Assembly: GCA_950295325.1 (NCBI GenBank)
Contig: OX485809.1
Span: 36,089,081-36,153,080, forward strand
From: Polytrichum commune
Lineage: Eukaryota > Streptophyta > Polytrichopsida > Polytrichales > Polytrichaceae
Direction: 5' to 3'
DNA: 64,000 nucleotides
The notes under the pieces were generated by a model that was given only the letters and a program-made list of their open reading frames with translations, was not told the origin of the DNA and ran no database searches. Position 1 is the first letter of the stretch. Each line of letters starts with the position of its first letter. Shown here one piece after another: positions 37,141 through 46,600 of the stretch. A program made the translations under genes and the position numbers.

Positions 37141-38036
37141 TGAAAATTTCTCAATGAATAAAAAAATTGGTTGAAGAACATTGGATGACGGGTTTAGGTA
37201 AGCAACATGAAAGACATTGGTTTAGGTCATGGCATTGCATTATGAGAGTCTGGTGTTTTGTTGGCATGTACAACCTATATACCTTCTAGTAGTTTGGTGT
37301 TGGCACATTTATTTCTTGTTTTTTCACATGAATAAAAATGTAGTAGAATTTCCATCACTTTGCTTGGGGATGTCATCAGTCATGCTTCCATAATAAATGT
37401 ATTTCTTGTTGCTCTTAAGTGTGTAACAATATTGTGTATGTATGTTTTGTATTGTGGCTTTATGAAATTACTTTGAGGCTAAACCGCATTGCAATGAATT
37501 ATTGGCTTTACTTTTGAGATGATTTTTGAAATGAGCCAATGTTTGGCCTTAGTCAGACAACCAAATAGAATTGGTTGTGTGTGAGAAATAATCATAGGAC
37601 ATAGCACTCTTCTGATCAAGCACTTGTTGATTTATAATAAACTTATGGTACATGAAAATGACTAACCCCATCCTTTCAAAGTAATTGAAAGGTACTACAA
37701 GATGCGCATTATTAGAAAACTACCTAATTGAATGGGTCATTTAATTGCTCGTGAGCAAGATAATACCCACAAAACAATTATACCCTTGCCGCACATGGTT
37801 CATGTAAATCGTACTAAGTGTCAACCATGTGAATGAGGAAGCCAAGGAATCCTAAGGATGCTAGAGACTCCTCGGAGCAACATAAATGGTTGCCTCCCCC
37901 AAAAAATTGGCCATTTTTGGTTTTCTCCTCTTTGAGCTCTTGGAGCATCTTCTCACCGAGAGGTGTAAACACAGGTGCATGTACACTCTGTGTTCACGCC
38001 CTTCTATTTTGCCGTATATTCCACTAGAATATATGG

Positions 38037-38398
38037 AGGGTTTTGGTCGATTGACCAAAACTCTAAATCAAAGTACTAGGTATGTAGGTTTTCAGTCGAC
38101 CCGACCATTACTCTAAACCAAAGTATTTGGTATGCAAGTTTTAGTTGGTGAATTGAAACTCTGAACCCAAATAATTTGTATGTAGGATTCGGTTGGTGGA
38201 CTAAATCCTTAGCCCCTAATACTTGGTGTGCATGTTTCGATTAGTCAATTAAAACCCTAAACCCAAAAACTTGGTTTGTTGGCTTCAATTGGTTGACCGG
38301 AACCATGGTCCATAATTTAGGTTTAGTAGGTTTTGGTTAGTTGACTGAAACATCACAGGTCGGTTTTTGGGTACTAAGTTTCGGTCAATTAACTGTCA
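38037..38398 (+). repeat. ~58-bp minisatellite, about six diverged copies
   Basis: Each unit contains a TTTYGGTYRRTTGACY-like half (compare TGGTCGATTGACCAAAAC) and a CTAAACCAAAGTACTTGGTATG-like half. The copies are 70-80% alike by eye. There is no coding role. Confidence 0.65.
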
Positions 38399-39532
38399 TC
38401 CTTCACTATTGTTCATGTCAACCGACCCAAAGTAATACTCATAAACGAGTTTAGATGATGACATTGATGGTTCATTCTCTTCATGTGTGAATGGTCCAAA
38501 ACCTTTCATATGTATTTGGATTAATTGCATATCATGGAAATTTTATTTTCTAAGTATCTTAATCAAATTTGAATTCAACATTACACCTAGAGGAATAGCT
38601 TGAAGTAAAGATCTTTTATACTCGATTCAATAAGCACCAACAATTGTGTTGTCTATATCTATGAGGTTGATGTATGCCCATGCATTTGGGTCACTTCACT
38701 AGATATACTTCTTTGTTTTGGTCAATTGCCCCAAATACTCCGTGCTTGTATTTTTAAGTTTAAATTTCTTCGTGCTAGTTGTGTGTGGTCATTCCATTGA
38801 TTGAGGGAGCCCATGGGAGTGTATATTGGTCCTCAAGGGAAATGGGGACATGTTCACTTATTTTGAGGATGAATTTGACATTGTTGGGGAGGGAGAGATT
38901 AACAATGTTGAAGAGGAGCCGCATTTGGGGACTCATTTTCCTCCTATACATGTGGAGCCCATTGCCGATTGTTCTAGGCTTTCAATATCGGAATGGGTGA
39001 ATTTAGAAGTGGTCTTCCTTAGTGAGAGTTGAGTTCTCATTGTGGAGGGTGTTTGTTGTAATGCCCACCCGCATAATTGTGTTGACCAATATCCACTTGG
39101 CGATGAGCACAGTCCGGGGAGTTTTATACAAAAATCAATACATTTCCAATCTTTTATAAAGACATTCGGATTTTTATTTTTTTTGCTCGGAAGCTACCTA
39201 AATCCAATTTTTATTCTCGGTTAAAAACCGATATTTAACTTTACCATTCGGTAATTTTCCAACTTTCTGAATTTCATTTCGGTATGTTTTCGAAGATTTG
39301 TATTGTATGTCGGATTTGTTTTTTTTAAATATTGTAAAAAAAAATTGGTGTTATGCTTTTAAAGGGGTGAATTTGTGTTGATAGAAAATCCAAGTATCCT
39401 TGGAAGGATTTGAACCTTGCCAAGCCCCCACCAACTTGGGGCCAAGGATTTAGCCTTTAAAAATATAAATAAATCCAAAAAGGGTTCATACATTTATTAT
39501 GAGGCTAGTTAGTACAACAATACATGCAACTT

Positions 39533-39775
39533 TTAAACATCCGTATCCTCATAATTAGAAAACATAGTTGAACTTACTGAACAAGATGCATCACTTGCAG
39601 AAGACACATAACGTGAAGGATTAGCATATAAAAACCGGTATTTGGTTCCAGTTTTCCACAAAGGAATTGCCTCTTCAATAATATTATAAAAGTTTTCATC
39701 TGATCCCTCTAAAGCAATTCTAAGCATAGCTTCCAAAATTTTACTTCCAAGTATGTTTCTCACTCGTGTTTTCAT
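39533..39775 (-). other. 80-residue coding-like fragment, unknown
   Basis: On the minus strand the frame contains SKILEAMLRIALEGSDENFY followed by an LWKTGTKYRFLYANPSRY stretch and a serine-rich tail. The composition looks like the C-terminal end of a real protein, perhaps a decayed transposase or nuclear zinc-finger protein, but I do not recognise the family. Confidence 0.3.
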
Positions 39776-39987
39776 CCCATGCTCTGTACTTCACGGCGCC
39801 ATGCACAAGACGGAGAAGAGAAGCTCTGAACTTCATGGCGCCATGCACAAAACTGCAATGTGATGTCACGGTGAAGTCTCAAAATCGCTGTGAGAGATTC
39901 AAGAGATCCAGGAGACAAGCATTGGTTCCGCACAAGTTTGTTTCCTACTCTTCAAGACTTATCTACATGATTTCAAGAGATTCATGA

Positions 39988-40310
39988 CCTCCGAAACAGA
40001 TGTCTCCGACTAGATTGCAGTGGATCGCCGCACCAAATTGGACCTCCGAACTAGACCTTCACCCTGGACCTCCGAAACAGATGTCACCAACTAGATCGCA
40101 GTGGATCGCCGCACCGAACTAGACCTTCACCCTGGACCTCCGAAACAAATGTCACCAACTAGATCGCAGTGGATCGCCGCACCGAACTAGACCTTCACCC
40201 TGGACCTCCGAAACAAATGTCACCAACTGGATTGCAGGTGGATCGCCGCACCGAACTAGACCTCCGAAACAAATGTCTCCAACTAGATCGCAGGTGGATG
40301 CAGAAACAAA
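39988..40310 (+). repeat. 68-bp tandem repeat, about four copies plus part-copies
   Basis: The unit begins GACCTCCGAAACARATGTCA and contains AGATCGCAGTGGATCGCCGC and AGACCTTCACCCTG. The copies are very similar, so the array is young. It is GC-richer than its surroundings. Confidence 0.85.
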
Positions 40311-40649
40311 CATAAGCAGAAGAGCACATAGAGAAATCCCAGTAGAGGAGTGAGAGGAGTGAAATACTTTGCACAAGGGACTCAAACTCATACTCGTGAG
40401 AGAGGGTCCTTGGGTGCTTAGAGCCTCAAAACCCTAATCGGCCCAGTGAACGGAACCAACCCTAAATTAATTAACCTCCATGGTTCTTGACCTTATGAGT
40501 CATGACTCTAGTATTACCCTAGTAGAAATTTCCGCCCTATCCCTAGTCCCTTCGGCTACTTGCCTAAAATTTAAAAATTGGCTCGGTAAATATCCTAAAA
40601 TATGATGCCTCAACCGGCCATATTGCCGATCTTTTCTCATTTGAAACGG

Positions 40650-40836
40650 TCAATTTCCGACCTTAACAATTTTAAGTCGGTACCTCGTCTGAATCATTGC
40701 GAACTCATTTGGAAATCTCCAAAAAAATTCGGCTAGCTCGTAACTAAAGTTCGGTACTCCCCGTTCATTGGCGATGAGGATGTTGCGGTTGTCATCTTTG
40801 AGTCGCTTGGACATTGCGAAGAGAATCTCACTCAAA
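40650..40836 (-). other. coding-like fragment flanking the methyltransferase retroelement
   Basis: On the minus strand the open frame has PLSEILFAMSKRLKDDNRNI followed by a FFWRFPNEFAMIQTRYRLK stretch. It reads like real protein but I do not recognise it. The retroelement begins inside this open stretch, so it may have broken an older gene or element. Confidence 0.3.
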
Positions 40837-40841
40837 GGTTT

Positions 40842-41283
40842 TGTCACGTGAGGTGACATCGGGGGCTAAGTTACGTCAATTTAGGAGTAAATGGACTCCA
40901 TTAGGAGTCCATGTGTGTTGGGATGAGTAACGGACTCCATTGGGAGTCCTAGTTAGTTGTTCATCCACTCCATAGATGAACTCCACATAGGATTGGGGTT
41001 GTATGGAGAGGAAGGCCTCTTGACTTGCCATTGTTGTCAAGTCAAGTCTTGTGAGTGTGTTTTGAGAGAGAGAGAGAGAGCTTGTTGTTGCTTTCTCATG
41101 GCTATCGTGTAGTAGATTATGAGTAAAGCCTTTGCATTCTTTCTCCACCACTTGCACTCTTGGATTCTCCCTTCGTGGAGTGAGAGATAGCTTGACTCTT
41201 GTGTGTGAATTTCAGAGTTTCTTAAGCTTTGTAAGAAGACATTTTAGTTTCTTAAGCTTGGAGAGAGAAACCCTCATACTTGA
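40842..41283 (+). repeat. left terminal repeat (block B)
   Basis: 442 bp matching 50019-50460 at a constant offset of 9177. The only difference seen is G versus A near 41261/50438. It starts TGTCACGTGAGGTGACA, itself partly palindromic, and holds a (GA)n run. Unlike the right side, block A does not follow it; internal sequence begins at once. I find no TGG-initiated primer site next to it. Confidence 0.92.
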
Positions 41284-41613
41284 CAACAATTGTGACTCAA
41301 ATTTTTCATTTTTGGTTGTATTTCTGAGCTAGAATGGCCCAGTTATGAGAGCAAATGAGTGATACAAGTGTTTGAAAGCTTAGTTTGTCATTTCTTGCAA
41401 CCCTCAAGAAGATTTTGAGAGAAATCTTCCCATTTTTCTTTTGTTGTCTCTTTGTGTTTTCTTCAATTGTTGATGCTTGAATCTTGAGATTCCATTTGGT
41501 CTCAAGATTCTCAAGTCATATTTTTCTTGCTTGAAAATTGTGGAAGCAAAGTTTAATTTTTTAAACACAAACACAAACCAAATTCAAAATCCGATTTAGT
41601 TTTTTATTTTTTT

Positions 41614-41840
41614 TTGAGCTCCGGACGGATCCGGAGCTCACCGGACCCTCCTGGAGCTCCGGTTTTGGACACTGCGGCAGAAACCCGGGCCGGGGCGGGC
41701 GTGCGCAGGCCGGGCCGGGGGCGGGCGGGCGCAGGCCGGGCCCAGGCGGCAATGGAGCGGGCCAGGCGAGCGGGCGTCGGCCGGGCCCCACCGGCGGGCG
41801 GACGCCAGCCAAGCCTGGCTGGCTTGGCATTAAGGTAAGC
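41614..41840 (+). other. GC- and CpG-rich island in the leader
   Basis: A stretch of about 225 bp is mostly G and C, with repeats of GCGCAGGCCGGGCC and GGGCGGGCG. It stands between AT-rich flanks and before Gag. Frames exist on both strands only because of its composition; I do not call a gene. It could be a promoter-like or captured host segment. Confidence 0.7.
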
Positions 41841-42017
41841 TTAGCTTACCTTTGTTTTTTTATTTTTTATTTTTTTATTTTTTTATTTAAACAAAAAAAT
41901 AAAACACTTATTTTTACTTTTTACTTTTACTTTTTTTACTTTTTAATATTTTTTTCACATTTTTACTTTCACCTTTCAAACTTGGCATCCAATTCTCACA
42001 AACTTTGAGGGTGAAAT

Positions 42018-42300
42018 TTGGGGGCATACTAACTCCGAACGGAGTGAAATTTGAGCCTATCTTGTGTGAAATTTGCCAAGGAATCCAATGGTGTAATTGG
42101 ATTGTTGATTGGAATTCAAAATCATTGCTGAAATTATTAATTTCAACGCTGATTTTTGTTTTTGGGAGCAAATTAACTCCGAATGGAGTGAAATTTGAGC
42201 CTAATTTGTGTGAAATCTTCCTAGGAGTCCATTGGTGCACTTAGTTTGTTGATTGGAGTCCATAATCACCTTGGAAATGAGCCTTTTCAACGCTGATTTT
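42018..42300 (+). repeat. ~145-bp tandem duplication in the leader
   Basis: Two copies each contain ACTCCGAAYGGAGTGAAATT, TTTGAGCCTA, then GTTGATTGGA and TTTCAACGCTGATTTTT. They differ at perhaps 15-20% of positions. Confidence 0.8.
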
Positions 42301-42456
42301 TCATTTTAATTACCAATCTCAAACCTTTGCACAATTTTGGAATTCTGGGGGCATAAACACTTGGCATTTGGCAAGGGATTGCCATTTAGATAGCCCGCAA
42401 CAGGTGCAGATTGCCATTACCTTGTAGATAGTTGCAGGTACTCAAGTGATTATTTT

Positions 42457-44676
42457 ATGGTGCAAACTAGGAGCCGATATTATCGATCTCCATCACCAGA
42501 TTACTTGGAGGACGTGCATACCACAAATCTTGAGCCAGAGGTAGATACCAACGAGGCTTTTGAGCCTATTTCGGCGTTGGACACTACTAGTAGGCTTCGG
42601 ATTTGGAGTGTCGGCACGTTCGACGAAATGGAGGACGATCGCCACAATTCAGTACGTGATCGGTTTTCAGGTCGAGCTGGGGGCATTTCCTTGCCCGATT
42701 GGAAACTCCGGTTTCGTACCTGGATTAAGGAGAAACGCCAAAGGTCTTCCAATTTCAATGATTGGTATGCCTTTGAACTTCTGCCTCAACATTTGGAGTA
42801 TGAGGGACTCCAAACTTATGAACGCTGGACAGAGGGTCATCAGCGACAACTTCGGGAGGTGGAGCAGTATTGGGAGGCTCGGGTTGAGCTCATTTCAGCC
42901 CTTAAGGATGGGGCGGTTGCTACCTTAGCTCCACCCACCTTAAAGGAGGAGGAATCGCCGGCGGAGTCTAAGGACACGGAACTGGCACTTGGGCCAATGG
43001 TGGCTAGCAGTAGCACGGCAACCCTTTCACGGGTGGCACGTGCTACACAGGCAGCATTGACGGTTGTTGGTCCACCACCTCCGTTTAATCCCCTTACTGA
43101 ATTTGTCGCACATTTGGAAGTGGAGTATGGTGGGTTTCGGCGAGACCAGATGCAGCGCATCCAGGATTTCCACCGAGAGAAGGATGATACTCCACGGACC
43201 ATGTATACGCGACTCGCGCGATTTGCTGTGGAGTCGGGAGGTGTTTTTGCTGAGAGTCAGCTTGTTAAAATCTTTTTGTCTAAGATTGACAAGCGGCTAC
43301 TTGAGTTGGCATCACCTCGGATTATCCTCGACTACGAGGGCCGAGCTACGCTTGCACAAGCGTTTGCCGTGGTTGAGAGATGTGATCGGGCTTTTTGCCA
43401 ACATGATGCCACGGATATGGTATCTTGGATGACAGAGAGTCCGAAACCAAGAAGAATTGTCACAGCTACTAGTAGTTTAGCTGAGACTCAACCCGTCAAG
43501 GAGCAAAAGATTTTGCATTGTTGGGGTTGTGGAGAAGCTGGTCATTCGAAGAATGATCCTTATTGTCCTAAGAAGAAGAAAACTCAGCCTTTGGGAAAAT
43601 TAAAACAAAAGATGGAACCAGTAAAGGCAGGGGACCATTCTAAGAAGAGACAATTGAAATGTAACCATTGTGGTGGCACTAATCACGATGTGGATCATTG
43701 TTTCCAACTTCATCCTGAGATGCGGCCTGCCAGTTATGTCACTGGAAAGTCTCCAAGGGAGCAAAGTCTTGAGGCTAAGGTGGCAGAGCTTGAGCAAAAG
43801 CTCAAATCTTCTGCATCTTTTGCTCAAATTTCTGAGCCGCATGTGGGTGGTGGCACCTCGGGTTCGGACATGTATATGTTTGGAGCAGCTGGAGAGGTGG
43901 TGGCGGCGGCGGCTTCTACTCGCTCACAAACATTGGCAGATGCGGTAGCTTCCACGAGTGGTGGTAGCAACGAGGTGCTACATCCTCGCCATGCCGGACC
44001 AGCTGATCAAATTGGTCAAGCACGTTTACCTCTTTTATTTGGATTGGTAGACACCACTGTTGTTGGGGCTAAAAACCCTGTACCTTTGAGAGATGGGGAT
44101 TCCATCTCGAAGGATGTTACGCAGGCATTGGCATATAAAATTCTCCATATGCCAATTTTCTCGGGTTCGGAGTTTATGGCTTCGGATTTCAAGCCTGCTG
44201 CAGTTTTTCATTTAGCTGGGAGAATGTTAGAAGGTAAGGCGGATTTGCCATCCCTTCAAGTATCCCAAGCTGTGGTTGACGTACCTGTGGCTGAGGAGGT
44301 GGAGGACTTAGCCAATTTGCGAGTGAGTCTTGCGGATGCGGCGATCATTGCTTTTGGTAAGCAAACTGATATTCCTCCAGCATCAATTTCAGCAGTGGAT
44401 ACGTCATTTTCGAATTATGCGTTGGAAGCGGCATATCTTGCAGATATTTTTGCAAGGCCTGCTCGCGAACGGCATAATTTGCAACCTGGAGTTGTACGGC
44501 TGATGAACGACAAATCTTTGTTTGTCATTTCACGCACGGATATGCCCACTATCCGTGCTACACCACTGAGAGTTATGATGGATTCCGGTGCTCAACCGGT
44601 TATGATTGGCAAAGGACTTGCTAACAATCTTGGATCCTTGTCCATTCACTATTGTGACTTCAGTAGGGGGCACTGA
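42457..44676 (+). CDS. Gag and start of protease (methyltransferase retroelement)
   Basis: 739 residues. A charged, serine-rich N-terminus (MVQTRSRYYRSPSPDYLED) is followed by a Gag-like helical domain around 190-320. Two zinc knuckles follow: CWGCGEAGHSKNDPYC (CCHC with one extra residue) and CNHCGGTNHDVDHC near residue 400. A long linker leads to the protease motif MDSGAQPVMIG (DSG codons at 44581-44589). The frame then shifts around 44620-44640, and the rest of the protease continues in the +1 frame. Since the break falls inside the protease domain, it is a mutation rather than a programmed site. Start: the first Met after the AT-rich leader. Confidence 0.85.
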   Translation: MVQTRSRYYRSPSPDYLEDVHTTNLEPEVDTNEAFEPISALDTTSRLRIWSVGTFDEMEDDRHNSVRDRFSGRAGGISLPDWKLRFRTWIKEKRQRSSNFNDWYAFELLPQHLEYEGLQTYERWTEGHQRQLREVEQYWEARVELISALKDGAVATLAPPTLKEEESPAESKDTELALGPMVASSSTATLSRVARATQAALTVVGPPPPFNPLTEFVAHLEVEYGGFRRDQMQRIQDFHREKDDTPRTMYTRLARFAVESGGVFAESQLVKIFLSKIDKRLLELASPRIILDYEGRATLAQAFAVVERCDRAFCQHDATDMVSWMTESPKPRRIVTATSSLAETQPVKEQKILHCWGCGEAGHSKNDPYCPKKKKTQPLGKLKQKMEPVKAGDHSKKRQLKCNHCGGTNHDVDHCFQLHPEMRPASYVTGKSPREQSLEAKVAELEQKLKSSASFAQISEPHVGGGTSGSDMYMFGAAGEVVAAAASTRSQTLADAVASTSGGSNEVLHPRHAGPADQIGQARLPLLFGLVDTTVVGAKNPVPLRDGDSISKDVTQALAYKILHMPIFSGSEFMASDFKPAAVFHLAGRMLEGKADLPSLQVSQAVVDVPVAEEVEDLANLRVSLADAAIIAFGKQTDIPPASISAVDTSFSNYALEAAYLADIFARPARERHNLQPGVVRLMNDKSLFVISRTDMPTIRATPLRVMMDSGAQPVMIGKGLANNLGSLSIHYCDFSRGH

Positions 44677-45151
44677 ACGTGCAACAGGTTATACCAAGGC
44701 ACCTTTACGTTTGATTTTTCATGTGGGGGCAGGGCCTACTTACACTCATTTGTCAATGAAGTGTGTTGTTACTAATGCTACCAACTATGATATACTTGTT
44801 GGTCAGCAAGCTCTTTACCCACTTGGCTTTGGTTTGGATAATTGAACGGAAGAGGCATGGATTAGACCGGGATGGTCCACTGGAGATGGCAGGAAGGTAT
44901 TTATTCCCGTCACATTTGCAGCCACTGCTATGACTATGGTTGCGGAGGCAATGTTTGGTTGCAGCGGTTCAGTTGCAGATTTGCCTTGTGCTCCAGTTTT
45001 ATTGGAGGAAACAATGGACTACACTTGTAATGCGGCAGAACAACAATTTTTACCATCTTTTCAAATTCCTGCTTGACATTTCAAGGATCCACCTCCACCA
45101 TGGCGAACTCCTAAGGAGTTATCCGACCATTGTCAACACATTGTAGCGGAT
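44606..45151 (+). pseudogene. rest of protease and linker (broken)
   Basis: In the frame shared with the methyltransferase, the protease continues (TGYTKAPLRLIF, NYDILVGQQALYPLGF). TGA stops fall at 44843-44845 and 45074-45076. The sequence between and after them is still coding-like (WIRPGWSTGDGRKVFIPV, DPPPPWRTPKEL), which shows one original frame running into the methyltransferase. Confidence 0.75.
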
Positions 45152-46279
45152 TTGGAGCTTGGAGAGGCACCTCCTACTTCATCCTCATTTTCTTTTGCTC
45201 AACCCATTCGTTGGCAACCATCACCTGAAGGTATTGTCCTTGTGGAGATCTTTGGAGGCATTGGCACAGGTTTGGCGGCAGTGTTGGAAGTTGGAATTAC
45301 AGTTTGGCGATATATTCATGTGGACAATGGGTATGCAGCCAACAGAGCCGTCTGACACCACATCCAACAATTGTTGTTGAGATACCCCACACAATTGTCA
45401 GCCTCTGCCATTCATGGATGTTGTGATCAACTTCCTCAAGATGTCACTATGATTAGTGATGAGGATTTGAGAAGGTTGGGCCACGTGGATTTGATTATTG
45501 CAGGATGGCCTTGTCAAGGCCATTCGCGGGCAAGAACTGGCCAGGGATTGGATGATCATAGGTCTAGTTTGTTTGCGGATTTGATGCGATTGACGCAATG
45601 GTGGTTTACCCACCAATCAACTCCGCCATGGTACATTTTCGAAAATGTACCATTATTGGGTGATACCCGGCACAAAGTGGTAAAGGATGGTGAGTACATT
45701 AACCAAATTCTGGGTACTCCAACATTTCTGGATGCTGCATCTTTGGGATCCTTTGCTCATCGGCCTCGTTGGTTTTGGACCAACTTGGTATCACCTCGGG
45801 TGCTTTCAGCGGCGATTGCCCGCATTCCCCGCCTTATGGATCGCAAGGTGGATGACATTTTAGACGATCATCGTGTTTCCTTGGCAGTTACCAATGATGA
45901 CACCTTGCCATTTGCATTAATTAACAAGGTGGGCATTCCGAGAGGTGTACTACCTACTTTTGTGACATATCCACAGTCTTTTGCATTTCGATCTCGTGGA
46001 CTTGGCATGGTTTGGGATTCAAAATCCCAAACTTATGAGGAGCCTACTGCAGATGAGCGGGAACGCGCCATGGGTTTTCTTACAGGTACCACGGCTGCTC
46101 ACGGGCTTCAGGAAGGTCAGAGACGTTTCCTATTGGTGCAACCTATGGATCTTAATAGCATTGTGTGGATAATTGGAATTTGTCTTGCTGCTCAACAACG
46201 TATGGATGACCAATTGCTTACTCTGAGGGCAGAGAACAATGGTCAGGGGGCAATGGAGCCGCATCCAAGGATCACATGA
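45152..46279 (+). pseudogene. C5-cytosine DNA methyltransferase domain in the retroelement
   Basis: The domain runs from about 45225 to 46190 in the same frame as the pol segments. Visible motifs: motif I VLVEIFGGIGTGLAAVLEVG (AdoMet binding); a motif II-like YIHVDNG; motif IV DLIIAGWPCQGHSRA with the catalytic Cys of PCQ at 45509-45517; motif VI FENVP at about 45641; motif VIII-like HRPRWFWTN at about 45761, close in form to the HRARYFWGN type of DNMT3/DRM enzymes; motif IX/X region ERERAMGFLTG and MDLNSIVWIIGICLA. The family transfers methyl groups to carbon 5 of cytosine. A target-recognition stretch lies between VIII and IX. One TGA at 45353-45355 separates motif II from the rest. All catalytic motifs are otherwise present, so the ancestor was probably active. 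It lies between protease and reverse transcriptase and would be made as part of the polyprotein. Confidence 0.87.
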
Positions 46280-46600
46280 GGGATTATTTCCTTTGAAACT
46301 TCATGTTGCGGAAGAGCTTTGAGCCCAACGTGTTTTTTCGGCTTTGGCCCAAGAGTTTGGGAAGTTGGAAGCCCATAAAATGTTTCCACTTCTATTTCTT
46401 GGTGATACTTCATATGTGGGTAGCTATTTAGCTACACAAACCGATTGTAGTGGAGAGGATACGCATTTGGATTCAAGTGCAGATGATGGGGGCAAAGGTG
46501 TTGCCCTCTCCACGGACTAGCAATCACAGGCTGTGCTGGCACCAAGTGGCAATCCTTCTATGAAGAAGGAAACCACGGAGTTGACGATTGGCCAATTGAA
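46280..46600 (+). pseudogene. linker between methyltransferase and reverse transcriptase (broken)
   Basis: Coding-like pieces (HVAEEL, RVFSALAQEFGKLEAHKMFP, LLFLGDTSYVGSYLATQTD) lie in a frame other than the domains on both sides. A TGA follows EEL and a TAG lies near 46518. Function unknown. Confidence 0.5.

Larger units (their letters stand above)
35954..40649. other. gene-free spacer with repeats
   Basis: No recognisable gene. It contains the poly-G inverted-repeat element, a ~58-bp minisatellite, a 68-bp tandem repeat and one short coding-like fragment, listed separately. The short frame at 38826-39032 (acidic, 68 residues) is not recognised. Confidence 0.55.

Noticed and set aside
40876-41157. 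93-residue minus-strand ORF, identical at 50053-50334
   Set aside because: It lies wholly in the terminal repeat (block B); identity reflects the repeat, not a gene.
41561-41838. Proline/glycine-rich ORFs in the GC-rich island
   Set aside because: Composition alone keeps both strands open; no domain is visible.
44843-45355. Programmed stop readthrough or selenocysteine at the repeated TGA codons
   Set aside because: Frameshifts elsewhere show the element is decayed, and CGA to TGA change explains the stops more simply.
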